From: CAVVDT01 sp963747005 | GTDB taxonomy: Bacteria; Pseudomonadota; Alphaproteobacteria; Rhizobiales; Aestuariivirgaceae | Assembly (NCBI GenBank): GCA_963747005.1 | Contig: CAVVDT010000013.1 | Span: 124,001 to 188,000, forward strand | Direction: 5' to 3' | DNA length: 64,000 bases | Part shown: one piece after another, positions 1 to 8,684 of the stretch | Layout of the letters: each line of letters opens with the position of its first letter | Position numbering within the stretch: the first letter of the stretch is position 1 | The notes under the pieces: model-generated | The model's input: the letters and a program-made list of their open reading frames with translations, nothing else | Database searches by the model: none | What the model was told of the DNA's origin: nothing | Translations under genes and position numbers: made by a program

Positions 1-416
1 ATCGTGTCCGGTGAAAAATAATGCCAGCCCGGAAAGGCCGGAATCATCAGGTAGCCGAACACATCGAGCCCCGAACCGCTGCCGAACGCGCCCGCGTACT
101 CCAGCGAATGCGAAATCCAGCCGGTCAGCGGCATGAGCAGCATGAGGGCATAAAAGGCCAGCGCCATGGCGCGCGCCGCCCAGCGTTGCCAGCAGGGCAT
201 GGCGGCGGGGTAGGGCGGGGCAGGGGTGAGAAGGCGCCAGGCGATGCGCACCAGCGTCAGCACCAGCACGGCAAGGCCCGTCAGCGCATGCAGCACGTAG
301 GCCGGATCGAGGGGCGCTGAGTCCTTGACGCCCTGCTCGAGAAAGAAGGCGGCGACGATCAGCAGGGCAATGCTCCAGTGGAGCATGATCGACACGCCAT
401 CATAGCGCACGGACAT
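1..416 (-). CDS. Cytochrome b561 family protein, 3' end cut by window
   Basis: Membrane di-heme cytochrome b of the b561 family, which passes electrons between quinol and other carriers in the inner membrane. The 138 visible residues begin at an ATG at 416 and run off the left edge. They hold three hydrophobic segments (about residues 10-28, 40-60 and 80-100). His13 sits in an LHWS motif and His43 in a VLHALTG motif, the usual places for heme ligands in this family. The rest of the protein, with the other ligands, lies outside the window. The fold is clear; the electron partner cannot be told. Confidence 0.85.
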   Translation of the reverse strand, partial: MSVRYDGVSIMLHWSIALLIVAAFFLEQGVKDSAPLDPAYVLHALTGLAVLVLTLVRIAWRLLTPAPPYPAAMPCWQRWAARAMALAFYALMLLMPLTGWISHSLEYAGAFGSGSGLDVFGYLMIPAFPGWHYFSPDT

Positions 417-550
417 GAAATCTTCCTCTTGGCCGGCGCCATGCCGGCATCGCCTTGCATGACGGGGCGACGCGGCGAAATCCGTCGCGCTGACGCTTGC
501 GCCCCCCCGACTTCACCACTATAGAGGGCCCCTGTTCGCAAAGCCCAGAT

Positions 551-625
551 GCGCCCTTCGTCTATCGGTCAGGACGTCAGCCTTTCACGCTGGAGAGACG
601 GGTTCGATTCCCGTAGGGCGCGCCA
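551..625 (+). tRNA. tRNA-Glu (anticodon UUC)
   Basis: A complete cloverleaf. The acceptor stem GCGCCCT (551-557) pairs with AGGGCGC (615-621), followed by discriminator G and an encoded CCA (623-625). The anticodon loop CTTTCAC gives UUC and the T-loop contains GGTTCGATTCC. It reads glutamate GAA/GAG codons. No clear terminator follows. Confidence 0.96.
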
Positions 626-757
626 AAGCGGCGGCAAACTGTCGAGCGCGCAAAGCTTTCGCCAAATCAAGAATCTGTCATCCACTTGTGTCATGCGCAC
701 AGGCCGAAAGCCGATGCTACTCGCGCGTTGACATTCTCGCTAGCACGATGACGCCCC

Positions 758-1264
758 TTGTTTCCGCCACCCCATCACCGAACGCCTTCGGCCGCCTATG
801 TCGGGGCGGCTTCCGGGCGAGGTGCTACAGCGCTAGCTGCTGCAGGATTCGAACTCGTCGATCAATGTCTTCGCCCCAACCCCGACCTCGAAGGCCCGAC
901 GCTCGATGCCATGAGTTTGAGCCAGAACGTCGTCGATGTGACAAGTGGCCATGCGAACATCCACTTTACCTTGAACGCAAGTGATGACGTATCCGGATTC
1001 AGTCGACCAGATAGCGGCGCTTGCATCTATATCTACGGAGCGGCAGGTAATGGCAGCTCTCAAATTACCGGTGGAACTGAAATTGATCCGGTGATCGAGT
1101 GCAATGTCGGGGTTGGAGAGGGTGCCGTGCCGGGCATGCATGAAATCGCCTATGTCATTCTGGACGACAACGTTTATCACGAAACAACCCTTGGGGCGGC
1201 TGAACTCCAGGCCATGGGTCTGCCGGCCGGCGTTAGCGTGATCAACGACGACGACGTGATCTGA
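758..1264 (+). pseudogene. Remnant of a repeat-bearing secreted protein
   Basis: An open frame of 168 codons without a good start: it opens at TTG with no Shine-Dalgarno, and the first in-frame ATG with plausible protein is at 911. From about residue 45 on it resembles one Ig/cadherin-like repeat of large secreted bacterial proteins. The pattern is a strand with VDVTSGHANIHFT, then ASDDVSGF, and a closing region with AAELQAMGLPAGVSV. Such repeats normally occur many times in proteins of over 500 residues, so a single copy ending after DDDVI suggests a leftover. Recognition of the repeat is from memory of the family pattern. It could instead be a short expressed protein starting at 911. Confidence 0.4.
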
Positions 1265-1366
1265 TCGAACGAATGGGTCATGGGGCGCAATGGTTGCACC
1301 ATCACGGCCCATTTCCAGGTGGACGTCCGCCTTCCTGGCACGTAGGTCGTTTGTGGACCGGCCAAA

Positions 1367-2083
1367 CTACTGCTGAAGGCCGTCGATGCAGACTTCCGCC
1401 TTGCCCTTGAAGGTTGGGATCGACCGGTAGAGCAGGTCGATATGGTCGATGCCGCGTTTGTCGCCTATCAGATCGATGGGGCGCGATATGCTTCCCGCGC
1501 GGACAATCTCGTGCGCCTTGATATCCTGGCGGTAGCCGTTGCCGAAGGTGACACGGATGCTGAAGAACTCGACCGGCGCTTCCTTCACGCGCAGCCTGAT
1601 ACGGGTGAAGGTGCCGTCCTTGTGCCCCACTTGCACGCTGTCGTGATCGACGAGGAATGCGACGCCCTTGCAGCCCAGTTGCACCCATTGCGCCGGCGGG
1701 GCGCCTTCGACGCCGTAGAACAGGATCTTTGCCGGGCCATAGGGCACATAGGTGACCACGATTTCCTTGATGGCGCGGTCCTTGCCCTTCAGATCGATGA
1801 CCCGCGACGACGAGTTGGCCTTGAAGGTCTGGCGCACCGGTATGTCGTCGATCATGCCATTGCCGTAGATGACCTTGAGGTCCAGCACTTCGACGTCGCT
1901 CTGGCGCACTTCCATGCGCAGCGCCTTGAACGTGCCCTGCTGGCCGCCGACCGAAAGGGTCTCGCGCTGGGGATGCACAACAACGGCCGCCGTTCCCAGC
2001 AGTTGTTCCCCGGCCAGCACCGGCCCGGCCGTCATCACACCCATCGCCGCCGTCATGACGGCCATCTTCAACCACTGAACCAT
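1367..2083 (-). CDS. Secreted DUF2541-like protein with two repeats
   Basis: 238 residues. The ATG at 2083 is preceded by GAGG at a proper distance. A signal peptide covers about residues 1-23 (MVQWLKMAVMTAAMG then AGPVLAG). Two similar domains follow, each with a core like 'VxxxxGTFxxLRLxV... V.YGNG...DI...I..G..SRxIDLKGxxRxI'. The second carries WVQLGCKGVAF and ends with a Cys near the C-terminus. This is the pattern I associate with DUF2541 proteins, which are periplasmic or extracellular and of unknown function. It sits alone between the repeat-protein remnant and a divergent small ORF. Longer in-frame starts exist upstream but would bury the signal peptide. Confidence 0.6.
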   Translation of the reverse strand: MVQWLKMAVMTAAMGVMTAGPVLAGEQLLGTAAVVVHPQRETLSVGGQQGTFKALRMEVRQSDVEVLDLKVIYGNGMIDDIPVRQTFKANSSSRVIDLKGKDRAIKEIVVTYVPYGPAKILFYGVEGAPPAQWVQLGCKGVAFLVDHDSVQVGHKDGTFTRIRLRVKEAPVEFFSIRVTFGNGYRQDIKAHEIVRAGSISRPIDLIGDKRGIDHIDLLYRSIPTFKGKAEVCIDGLQQ

Positions 2084-2304
2084 GAGAGCCTCATTCCCTT
2101 GGGTTAGCATTTTCGCCCGGCCGCAGTTTGCGCGATCGGGCCTGGCTTGACAACCGGCCGCATAGGCGGGCCGCGCCCGCTCGTCGCCGGCCGCGTTCAC
2201 CATGAATGGCAAATGAACGAAGCGTTAAGGGCCGGTTCAATTCCCTCTGCTATGGTGGTGCTCAAGTTGCCCGACAGGGCTTTTTCTCTGCAATGGAGGC
2301 TGCC

Positions 2305-2463
2305 ATGCTCGAATTTGACATGCACGAGGTCGAATTTCTCGCTCCTGCCCATGATGAAGCTGAGCAGCGCGCACCGGCATGGTCGCCGACCATGGAGCTT
2401 TATGCCGAACTGGGCCTCCTGACCGTTGCGGAAAGTGAAGCGGAGCGCGCACCGCGCCGCTGA
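2305..2463 (+). CDS. Small hypothetical protein, 52 aa
   Basis: A 52-codon frame starting at ATG 2305 behind a strong AATGGAGG Shine-Dalgarno five bases upstream. The product is acidic in its first half (MLEFDMHEVEFLAP, then DEAEQ) and ends in APRR. No signal peptide, membrane segment or known motif is seen. A longer frame from 2206 lacks a good ribosome site. It stands between two divergent or co-oriented neighbours and may be cotranscribed with panE, 110 bases downstream. I do not recognise a family. Confidence 0.45.
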   Translation: MLEFDMHEVEFLAPAHDEAEQRAPAWSPTMELYAELGLLTVAESEAERAPRR

Positions 2464-2573
2464 GCATTGTCGCAGAAGCCCACCATTTCCGGTCTCAATT
2501 GACGTACCGTCGCCGGCTGATCGATGCTACAGGAAGCCATCGTCCAGACTGCGGCAACCGTTCGGAGACCGCC

Positions 2574-3515
2574 ATGCGCATTGTCATTTACGGAACCGGC
2601 GGGGCCGGCGGCTATTTCGGGGCACAACTGGCGCTTGGCGGCCACGACGTCACGTTCATCGCCCGCGGCGAGCACCTTGAGGCCATTCGCTCGACGGGCC
2701 TGATCGTCGAGACGCCCGAAGGTGAACTGATCGCCCGGCCGGCCCTTGCCACTGACGATCCGACGCAAGTGAAAGACGCCGATGTGGTGATCCTCGGCGT
2801 CAAGGCCTGGCAGGTGAAGGATGCCGCCTTGGCCATCGAACCCATGTTGGGCGAGGGCGGTTTCGTCGTCCCGCTACAGAATGGCGTCGAAGCGGCGGGC
2901 GAGCTTGCCGATGTGCTGGGCAAAGGGCGGGTGCTGGGTGGCCTGTGCGCGACCTTCAGCCGGATTGCCGCGCCGGGCCGGATAAAGAGCATCGGCGGCA
3001 TCAACATCATCCGCTTTGCGGAGCTGGACAACCGCAAGAGCGCACGCACCGAAGCCTTGCGCCAGGCTTTCGAGGAGGCCGGCGTCAAGGTTCAGATCCC
3101 TGGCGATATCCAAAGAGCCTTGTGGGAGAAATTCCTGATCGTCACAGCCTTCGGCGGCGTCGGCGCCGTGGCGCGCGCGCCCATCGGCATTCTCCGCACG
3201 CTGCCCGAGACTCGGGCGCTGCTGGAGGCCTGCATCGGGGAGGCAGCCACCGTGGGGCGGGCACGCGGCGCGGCGCTGAAGGAAACAGTGGTAGCCGATA
3301 CGCTGAAATTCATGGATACCATGGCACCGGACAGCACCACGTCGCTGCAACGCGACATTGCCGACGGCAAACCCAGCGAGCTCGATTACTGGGCGGGGGC
3401 GGTGGTGCGGCTGGGGGGCGAGGCCGGCATCGCCACGCCCACCCATACCGTCATCTATCATGCCCTGTTGCCGCAGGAACTGCGGGCGCGCGGCGAACTG
3501 GCGTTTCCCGCCTGA
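2574..3515 (+). CDS. panE: 2-dehydropantoate 2-reductase
   Basis: Reduces ketopantoate to pantoate with NADPH in pantothenate and coenzyme A synthesis, in the cytosol. 313 residues, the family's usual length. The N-terminus carries the Rossmann glycine loop GTGGAGGYFG (residues 7-16). An ...VKAWQ... segment and LQNGVEA follow, and a WEKFL motif marks the C-terminal substrate-binding helical domain (the lysine is the usual catalytic one), with a later DIADGKPSE stretch. ATG 2574 follows GGAGA and fits the family start. Many ApbA/PanE-like reductases act on other 2-keto acids, so the exact substrate is less sure than the family. Confidence 0.85.
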   Translation: MRIVIYGTGGAGGYFGAQLALGGHDVTFIARGEHLEAIRSTGLIVETPEGELIARPALATDDPTQVKDADVVILGVKAWQVKDAALAIEPMLGEGGFVVPLQNGVEAAGELADVLGKGRVLGGLCATFSRIAAPGRIKSIGGINIIRFAELDNRKSARTEALRQAFEEAGVKVQIPGDIQRALWEKFLIVTAFGGVGAVARAPIGILRTLPETRALLEACIGEAATVGRARGAALKETVVADTLKFMDTMAPDSTTSLQRDIADGKPSELDYWAGAVVRLGGEAGIATPTHTVIYHALLPQELRARGELAFPA

Positions 3516-3518
3516 GGC

Positions 3519-3938
3519 CTACCAGTGCCCGGTGTTGGGCATCGAGGTCCACGGCTCCCTAGGCGCCTGGGCATCACCTTTCTGCAAGAGTTCGATGGAA
3601 ATGTTGTCGGGTGAACGCACGAACGCCATGCGCCCGTCGCGCGGCGGGCGATTGATGACGACACCCTCATCCATGAGCTTCTGGCAGGTGGCGTAGATAT
3701 CGTCGACGGCGAAGGCGAGGTGGCCGAAGTTGCGGCCTTCGCCGTAGGGCTCGGGGTCCCAGTTATGGGTGAGTTCGATCTGGGCGCCCGGCGTTTCCGC
3801 CGCCTCCAGAAAGATCAGCGTGAAGCGGCCTTGCGGATAGTCGTTGCGCCGCACCTCCTTGAGGCCGAGCTTGTTGCAATAGAAGTCGAGGGACTTTTCG
3901 ACATCCGATACGCGTACCATGGTGTGAAGATATTGCAT
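3519..3938 (-). CDS. Glyoxalase-like VOC protein (lactoylglutathione lyase family)
   Basis: 139 residues forming one vicinal-oxygen-chelate domain of two beta-alpha-beta-beta-beta modules. MQYLHTMVRVSDVEKSLDFY starts the first module, with His5 as likely metal ligand. A glutamate in LIFLEA and GHLAFAVDD (His and Asp) in the second half match glyoxalase I positions. The closing EEL-type glutamate appears in SIELLQ. Glyoxalase I turns the methylglyoxal-glutathione adduct into lactoylglutathione in the cytosol. Start ATG 3938 follows AGGAG. The gene converges on panE with three bases between the stops. Confidence 0.75.
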   Translation of the reverse strand: MQYLHTMVRVSDVEKSLDFYCNKLGLKEVRRNDYPQGRFTLIFLEAAETPGAQIELTHNWDPEPYGEGRNFGHLAFAVDDIYATCQKLMDEGVVINRPPRDGRMAFVRSPDNISIELLQKGDAQAPREPWTSMPNTGHW

Positions 3939-3968
3939 GGGGGAATTCGCTCCTGGAATTGATCTGGA

Positions 3969-3997
3969 AGCCGGCACGCTTGCGCGGCGTGCCGGCT
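3969..3997 (-). terminator. Hairpin downstream of the peroxiredoxin gene
   Basis: Perfect 11-bp inverted repeat AGCCGGCACGC / GCGTGCCGGCT with a 7-base loop, 33 bases after the peroxiredoxin stop and before the glyoxalase-like gene. Only a weak T stretch follows on the minus strand, so it may stop transcription incompletely. Confidence 0.55.
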
Positions 3998-4029
3998 CTG
4001 CTTGCAATCGCAAACCGCTGGAAGGCCGT

Positions 4030-4698
4030 CTATTTGGTGGCGTCTTCCTGCGACACCAGCCGCAGATAGGGACGCGGCGACTTCCAGCCCTTGGGGTACT
4101 TCTTCCTGGCATCGTCGTCGGAGACCGACGGCACGATGATCACGTCCTCGCCCTGCTTCCAGTTGACCGGGGTTGCCACCTGATGCTGGGCGGTGAGCTG
4201 GAGGCTATCGATCACCCGCAGGATCTCGTCGAAATTGCGCCCGGTGCTCATCGGGTAGGTGATCATCATCTTGATCTTCTTGTCGGGGCCGATGACGTAG
4301 ACATTGCGCACCGTGGCATTGTCGGCGGCGCTGCGGCCCTTGGCACCCCCGGTGGCATTGGGGTGGATCATGCCGTAGAGCTTGGCGACCTTGAGATCGC
4401 TGTCGCCGATCATCGGATAGTTGACGGCATGGCCCTGGGTCTCCTCGATGTCCTTCTTCCAGCGCTTGTGGTCATCGACCGAATCGACGCTGAGGCCGAT
4501 GATCTTGCAGTTGCGCCTGGCGAATTCCGGCATCAGCCCGGCCATGTAGCCGAGTTCGGTGGTGCACACCGGCGTGAAATCCTTCGGGTGCGAGAAGAAC
4601 ACGCACCAGCTGTTGCCGAGCCACTCGTGAAAGTGGAGCGAACCTTCGGTGGTTTCCGCGGTGAAATCGGGGGCGGTGTCGCCGAGTTGCAGGGACAT
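4030..4698 (-). CDS. 1-Cys peroxiredoxin (Prx6 type)
   Basis: Thiol peroxidase that reduces hydrogen peroxide and alkyl or lipid hydroperoxides in the cytosol. 222 residues, typical of the Prx6/AhpC-1-Cys group. The peroxidatic Cys45 lies in DFTPVCTTELG, with the catalytic Thr and a downstream Arg (near STGRNFDEILR) as in the family. There is no second conserved resolving cysteine in the C-terminal half, and the C-terminal domain has the PVNWKQGEDVII motif of Prx6 proteins. A strong start lies at ATG 4698 with AGGAGG upstream. It is divergent from the XRE/cupin regulator 243 bases away, which might control it, though no shared site was found. Confidence 0.9.
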   Translation of the reverse strand: MSLQLGDTAPDFTAETTEGSLHFHEWLGNSWCVFFSHPKDFTPVCTTELGYMAGLMPEFARRNCKIIGLSVDSVDDHKRWKKDIEETQGHAVNYPMIGDSDLKVAKLYGMIHPNATGGAKGRSAADNATVRNVYVIGPDKKIKMMITYPMSTGRNFDEILRVIDSLQLTAQHQVATPVNWKQGEDVIIVPSVSDDDARKKYPKGWKSPRPYLRLVSQEDATK

Positions 4699-4941
4699 TG
4701 GATGATACCTCCTCGTTTAAGATGAACGGCCGGAACACTTGGCAGTGCTTATAGGTCACGAGCGGCCGCAAGGACAGGCCCATTTCCGCCGCAGCCCGCC
4801 CGGTCCGGGGCGGGGCATTGGCGCTATTGCACTTGATTTTACGCCATCTTGCCGTGTTTAGTGAAGCCGGCATGGCGGGGAGGGCGGTGTCGGCCATCTT
4901 CCCCGTCCTTATCGATGTTCTACAGAGAGGATCCATCCCCC

Positions 4942-5550
4942 ATGGCAACCCGCCGGAGCCGCAAGAGCGGGCAGGGGAGCGAAAGCGAAGGCTCCGCCGC
5001 GCTCGGCAAGACCATCCAGCGCCTGCGCAAGGCCTACAACATGTCGCTGGGCGAACTGTCGGAGCATTCAGGCGTCGCCAAATCTATCATCTCGCAGATC
5101 GAGCGCAACGAGACCAACCCCACCATCTCCACGGTGATCCGCCTGTCGCGGGCGCTCGATACCACCATAGATGAAGTGCTGCGGCCCGACGCATCGCCCA
5201 ATTTCATCGAGTACCAGCCGCGCTCGGGCATCCCCATCCTGGAGAGCCAGGACGGGCTGTGCCGGCTGGCGATTGCCGGCCCGCTCAACCTGGTGGAAGT
5301 GATCCAATGGTACGATTTCCACGCCCGCCCCGGCGGCGTGCTGGAATCCGAACCGCACCAGACCGGCACCATCGAGCACCTTTACGTGCTCACCGGTGAG
5401 ATCGAGATCATGGTGGGCGAAGAAACACGTACCATCAAGTCAGGCGAATCCCTGCGCTATCGCGGCGACCTTCCCCATCGCCTCGCCAATAGGGGCACGG
5501 GCGATGCCCATGCCACCATGGTGCTGGTGCTGCGGCCCCCGATCACTTAG
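4942..5550 (+). CDS. XRE-family regulator with C-terminal cupin
   Basis: 202 residues. A helix-turn-helix of the XRE/Cro type spans about residues 22-80 (LGKTIQRLRKAYNMSLGELS, then SIISQIERNETNPT). A cupin small-barrel domain of about 115-197 follows, with GTIEHLYVLTGEIEIMVGEE and a final PHRLANRG. This two-domain form, as in PuuR/SutR relatives, binds operator DNA and senses a small ligand in the cupin. ATG 4942 was chosen because the longer frame upstream is low in protein-like content. It is divergent from the peroxiredoxin gene. The ligand cannot be told. Confidence 0.85.
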   Translation: MATRRSRKSGQGSESEGSAALGKTIQRLRKAYNMSLGELSEHSGVAKSIISQIERNETNPTISTVIRLSRALDTTIDEVLRPDASPNFIEYQPRSGIPILESQDGLCRLAIAGPLNLVEVIQWYDFHARPGGVLESEPHQTGTIEHLYVLTGEIEIMVGEETRTIKSGESLRYRGDLPHRLANRGTGDAHATMVLVLRPPIT

Positions 5551-5584
5551 AGGCTGATCACGGGACCGCACACGCTGACGGCGG

Positions 5585-5932
5585 CTACCAGCAGGTCCGG
5601 GTGGTGACCTTCTTTCTCACCGTGCCCTGGCCCTCGATGTAAATCTTCCTGTAGCCGGTCGTGACCTTGCAATGGTCGGAGCGATAGGGGCGGGTGTAGG
5701 CATAGGGCCTGGCGTAATAGCCGTTATAGTAGGGCCCGCCGTAATAGTAGGCAGGGTAGGGCGGATAGTAGTAGGGCGCATAATAATAGCGCGGGCCCCA
5801 ATAGCCGAAAATGCCGGGAATGCCGATATGAACCCTGACGCCGGCTTCGGCCGGTTGAGAAACGGCACCCATGCCGGCAACGGCAACGCAAGCAGCGGCC
5901 ACGCCGCCCAAGACGATTTTCCGCAACATCAT
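5585..5932 (-). CDS. Secreted Tyr/Pro-rich small protein
   Basis: 115 residues from the first of two adjacent ATG codons, six bases after a GGAG site. A signal peptide (MMLRKIVLGGVAAACVAVAG, then PAEAG cleavage) leads into a glycine-, tyrosine- and proline-rich stretch of YYxPYYP-like repeats (about residues 40-85). A short C-terminal tail has two cysteines (DHCKVTT and TRTCW) that could form a disulfide. The composition suggests a surface or cell-wall-associated structural protein. Similar small proteins are common in Rhizobiales-like alphaproteobacteria and have no known role. Confidence 0.6.
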   Translation of the reverse strand: MMLRKIVLGGVAAACVAVAGMGAVSQPAEAGVRVHIGIPGIFGYWGPRYYYAPYYYPPYPAYYYGGPYYNGYYARPYAYTRPYRSDHCKVTTGYRKIYIEGQGTVRKKVTTRTCW

Positions 5933-6163
5933 GATGTACTCCAAACGGGTTGACTTCGCTCTCGGCGTACTGGCTCGTCCCGTCCGGCAGGAGAGCCTGT
6001 CAGCACCAGTCGCCCGCGATGAGGCAAATTATCGTACTGCAAAGCTGAACAAAACCTTATAGGGCCGTTCATCTGTCGTTCATCTCCGACCCAGGACCAA
6101 CTGTCGGCCGGCACGATGCCGTGACCGTCGGCACAACGCCTCACGGCCCTGCCTCACCAGAAC

Positions 6164-8110
6164 CTAGAAAATGAAGTCGTGCGCCGAATAGGCGAGGCCA
6201 AAGCCGATCTGATCGGTGTGAATGCCATCGAGCTCGATCGTGTTGGCACCATCGTGGATGACGGCAAAGCCGGTCGCCGTATCGGTCGTGATGTGATTGT
6301 GCACGAGTTGGGCAAATTTCGTGATGCTGTCGGCGACATGCGAAAGATCGATCTTCTCGTTGTCGCCGCTCGAAAAGTCAGTGATGGTGTCGTGGCCGAA
6401 TCCGTCAGAGAAAACGAAGGTGTCGGCACCGAAGCCGCCGGTCAATATGTCGTTGCCATTGCCGCCGTTGAGCAAGTCAGCGCCCGCGTCCCCGAACAGA
6501 TGGTCGGCCCCCGCCTCGCCATACAGCATGTCGGCGCCGCCGCCGCCGCGAAGCCTGTCCTGGCCTCCGTCGCCCATCAGCTGGTCATCACCGCTGCCCC
6601 CGAACAGGTGGTCCTGGCCGATACCGCCCAAAAGGCTGTCATTTCCGCTATTGCCGTAGAGGGTGTCGCTGCCCTGGACGCTCGAGATGAGGTCGTTGCC
6701 ATCACTGCCGCGAATGAGATCGTTTCCCGTTCCAAGATGGGCATTGGCGCCGGTCCCAAGCTGCATGACATCGTCGCCGGACGTTCCGGTGAGATGAAGA
6801 CCGGACGGCGCCGGCTGCGTGGAACTGGAGCTGGCGGTGATATAGCAGCTGTCATTGCCGCCACCGACGTCGCCAAAGTAGAGATAGCGCCCTTGCGTGC
6901 TCACCGCACCCGTCAGGCTGAAAGTTATCGAGCCACCCTCGCCAAGCGAGATTTCGCCATTGGGCGACCCATTCGACCCGTCGAGTGCGCTCAAGGTCGC
7001 CAGCGCTTCGCTATACTGTTGACTTCCGGTGGTTCCGAAAAGCTGGGCGGTATTCCAGATCGCATTGTCGCCGGTATGCCAGGTCGAGAGAAAGCCGGCA
7101 TTGAACACGACACCGGCGGACGAGAAATCAAAGCCGCTCTGGCCGGGCAACTGCGAAGCCGCCGTGGCTGCGTCAGCCGTCACCACATCGGACATTTCGA
7201 TGAAATCGAGATCAAACCCGGAGGCACCGCCGGTGCCGCCTGAAATGACGTTGTCGTCGTGGACGGTTATGGAGCCAACCGAAGAAAGACCGCTGGCGCC
7301 CAGATCCACGCGATAAATCCCGACATCGCCAATCTGGCCGATCAAGGTCGGCAACATGTGCTTCGGTGTGGGAGTCGCGTGCTTGTCGAAGCCCAGGACA
7401 TCCATGATATTGAGATCCAGGGTCGTCAGCTTGTTGCCGCCGACCGTTTCGTTGAACGGATCGATGCCCTGGACGCCGCTATTGAGGAAGTCGCCGGGAT
7501 CCGAACTGATGCCGAAATCGGCCAGCTTGGTATTGCCGCCGTCGATTGAAAAATATGCCGGCGTTGCCGGAATGGCCGACCCGAAGACGTGCGTGCCGGA
7601 ATGATCTTCATTGTAGCGGAACAGATCGAGGCTCGAACCATTGGTGCGACCCATGGCATGGGTCAGTTCGTGCAGCGCGCCGGCGATCAGCACATCGCCT
7701 GTGAAACCGGTGCCCATGCCGACCTGGCCATCGAGAATGGTACTGTCGCTGGTGAGCAGTCCCAGCGCCTTTTCCTGCGCCGAACTGATCGTGATCGCTG
7801 AATGGCCCTCGATCGACGAGCCGCCCGGCAGCGAGGCAACAGCCTTGTGATCGATGCTGGTGGTCGCATCGCTGGACAACAGGCTTTTCAGGCCGGAATA
7901 GCTCTCGGTTGTACCGTTGGAGAACCCCCCGACCGACACGTTCTGATTCTGCAGCGGCGTGCCGTTGTAGGTGCCGTAGCCGACTGAGATATTGACGACG
8001 ATGTTGTCGGTAAAGGCAGCGTCCAGCATGTCGGCAGCGATTTGCATGCCGTCCCTGAAGCTCTGCGGCGCCGCCAAGGCATCCTGCTCGTATTCGAGGT
8101 TAATGATCAT
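6164..8110 (-). CDS. Secreted RTX zinc metalloprotease-like protein
   Basis: 648 residues. The N-terminal half carries the zinc site HELTHAMGR (residues 147-155), the HExxH motif of gluzincin/metzincin-like proteases, preceded by an NF038122-type domain beginning MIINLEYEQDALAAP. A middle domain of about residues 255-440 has no motif I know and may bind ligand. From about 455 to 570 there are RTX nonapeptide repeats of the GGxGxDxLxG kind, which bind calcium. A final region ends in HDFIF, as in type I secretion substrates. There is no N-terminal signal peptide, so export would use a type I secretion system, not encoded in this window. Activity is inferred from the motif only. Confidence 0.8.
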   Translation of the reverse strand: MIINLEYEQDALAAPQSFRDGMQIAADMLDAAFTDNIVVNISVGYGTYNGTPLQNQNVSVGGFSNGTTESYSGLKSLLSSDATTSIDHKAVASLPGGSSIEGHSAITISSAQEKALGLLTSDSTILDGQVGMGTGFTGDVLIAGALHELTHAMGRTNGSSLDLFRYNEDHSGTHVFGSAIPATPAYFSIDGGNTKLADFGISSDPGDFLNSGVQGIDPFNETVGGNKLTTLDLNIMDVLGFDKHATPTPKHMLPTLIGQIGDVGIYRVDLGASGLSSVGSITVHDDNVISGGTGGASGFDLDFIEMSDVVTADAATAASQLPGQSGFDFSSAGVVFNAGFLSTWHTGDNAIWNTAQLFGTTGSQQYSEALATLSALDGSNGSPNGEISLGEGGSITFSLTGAVSTQGRYLYFGDVGGGNDSCYITASSSSTQPAPSGLHLTGTSGDDVMQLGTGANAHLGTGNDLIRGSDGNDLISSVQGSDTLYGNSGNDSLLGGIGQDHLFGGSGDDQLMGDGGQDRLRGGGGADMLYGEAGADHLFGDAGADLLNGGNGNDILTGGFGADTFVFSDGFGHDTITDFSSGDNEKIDLSHVADSITKFAQLVHNHITTDTATGFAVIHDGANTIELDGIHTDQIGFGLAYSAHDFIF

Positions 8111-8684
8111 TCTGGCACCAACCTTTCAGTGGCCTGATGAAGCAGATCGGGATCGGCGGCAAAGAACGCCCGACGGCGCAGGTGCGTCCTGCGGGCGCCA
8201 GGGCGCGAACAAACGGGTTTGATGCTAGTCGACGTCGAGGGGCAACCGCGGGTATCGATCCGGACGACCGCATCGCTGTTGTCCGCGAGTTCATCCTCTG
8301 CGAATGCTGCAAAGTGAGGACCGCTACGATCCTGCAACTCCGTGATCAGCCGATGGACGCGAAATATGCATCTCAACCTGGTCGCTGCGACCATCGCAAT
8401 CTCTCTCGGTCCGACGCAGCCGCCCCATCTCCTCATCATGACATCACTTTGGTGAGGGCTTATCAATGCGAAAATGGACGGGGTTCATACCGGCCAGCCA
8501 CGGGCGCGGCCATGCTAATTGAGCGTAATGCCGGGATTATTGCTTCGCGACGTTCGAATGAGGCGAAGTGCCGCACCACCGCCACGCCCGCCGATCCGCT
8601 TGACCGAATTGGGCAAACACGATCGCCGCGCGACCATCTCGCCAATGCCGGGATTCGCCACCGGCCACGCAAGCCCCAGTGCCT
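8111..8684 (-). other. Intergenic stretch, no gene seen
   Basis: 574 bases between the RTX protease start and the 3' end of the HD-domain gene. Open frames on both strands lack ribosome sites and protein-like composition. The right half probably holds nothing but 3' untranslated sequence; the left half must hold the promoter of the protease gene. No repeat or RNA gene was recognised. Confidence 0.5.

Noticed and set aside
6450..6800. A DNA repeat array in the 3' half of the RTX protease gene
   Set aside because: The periodicity of about 27 bases comes from codons of the GGxGxDxLxG repeats; it is coding, not a CRISPR or tandem DNA repeat.
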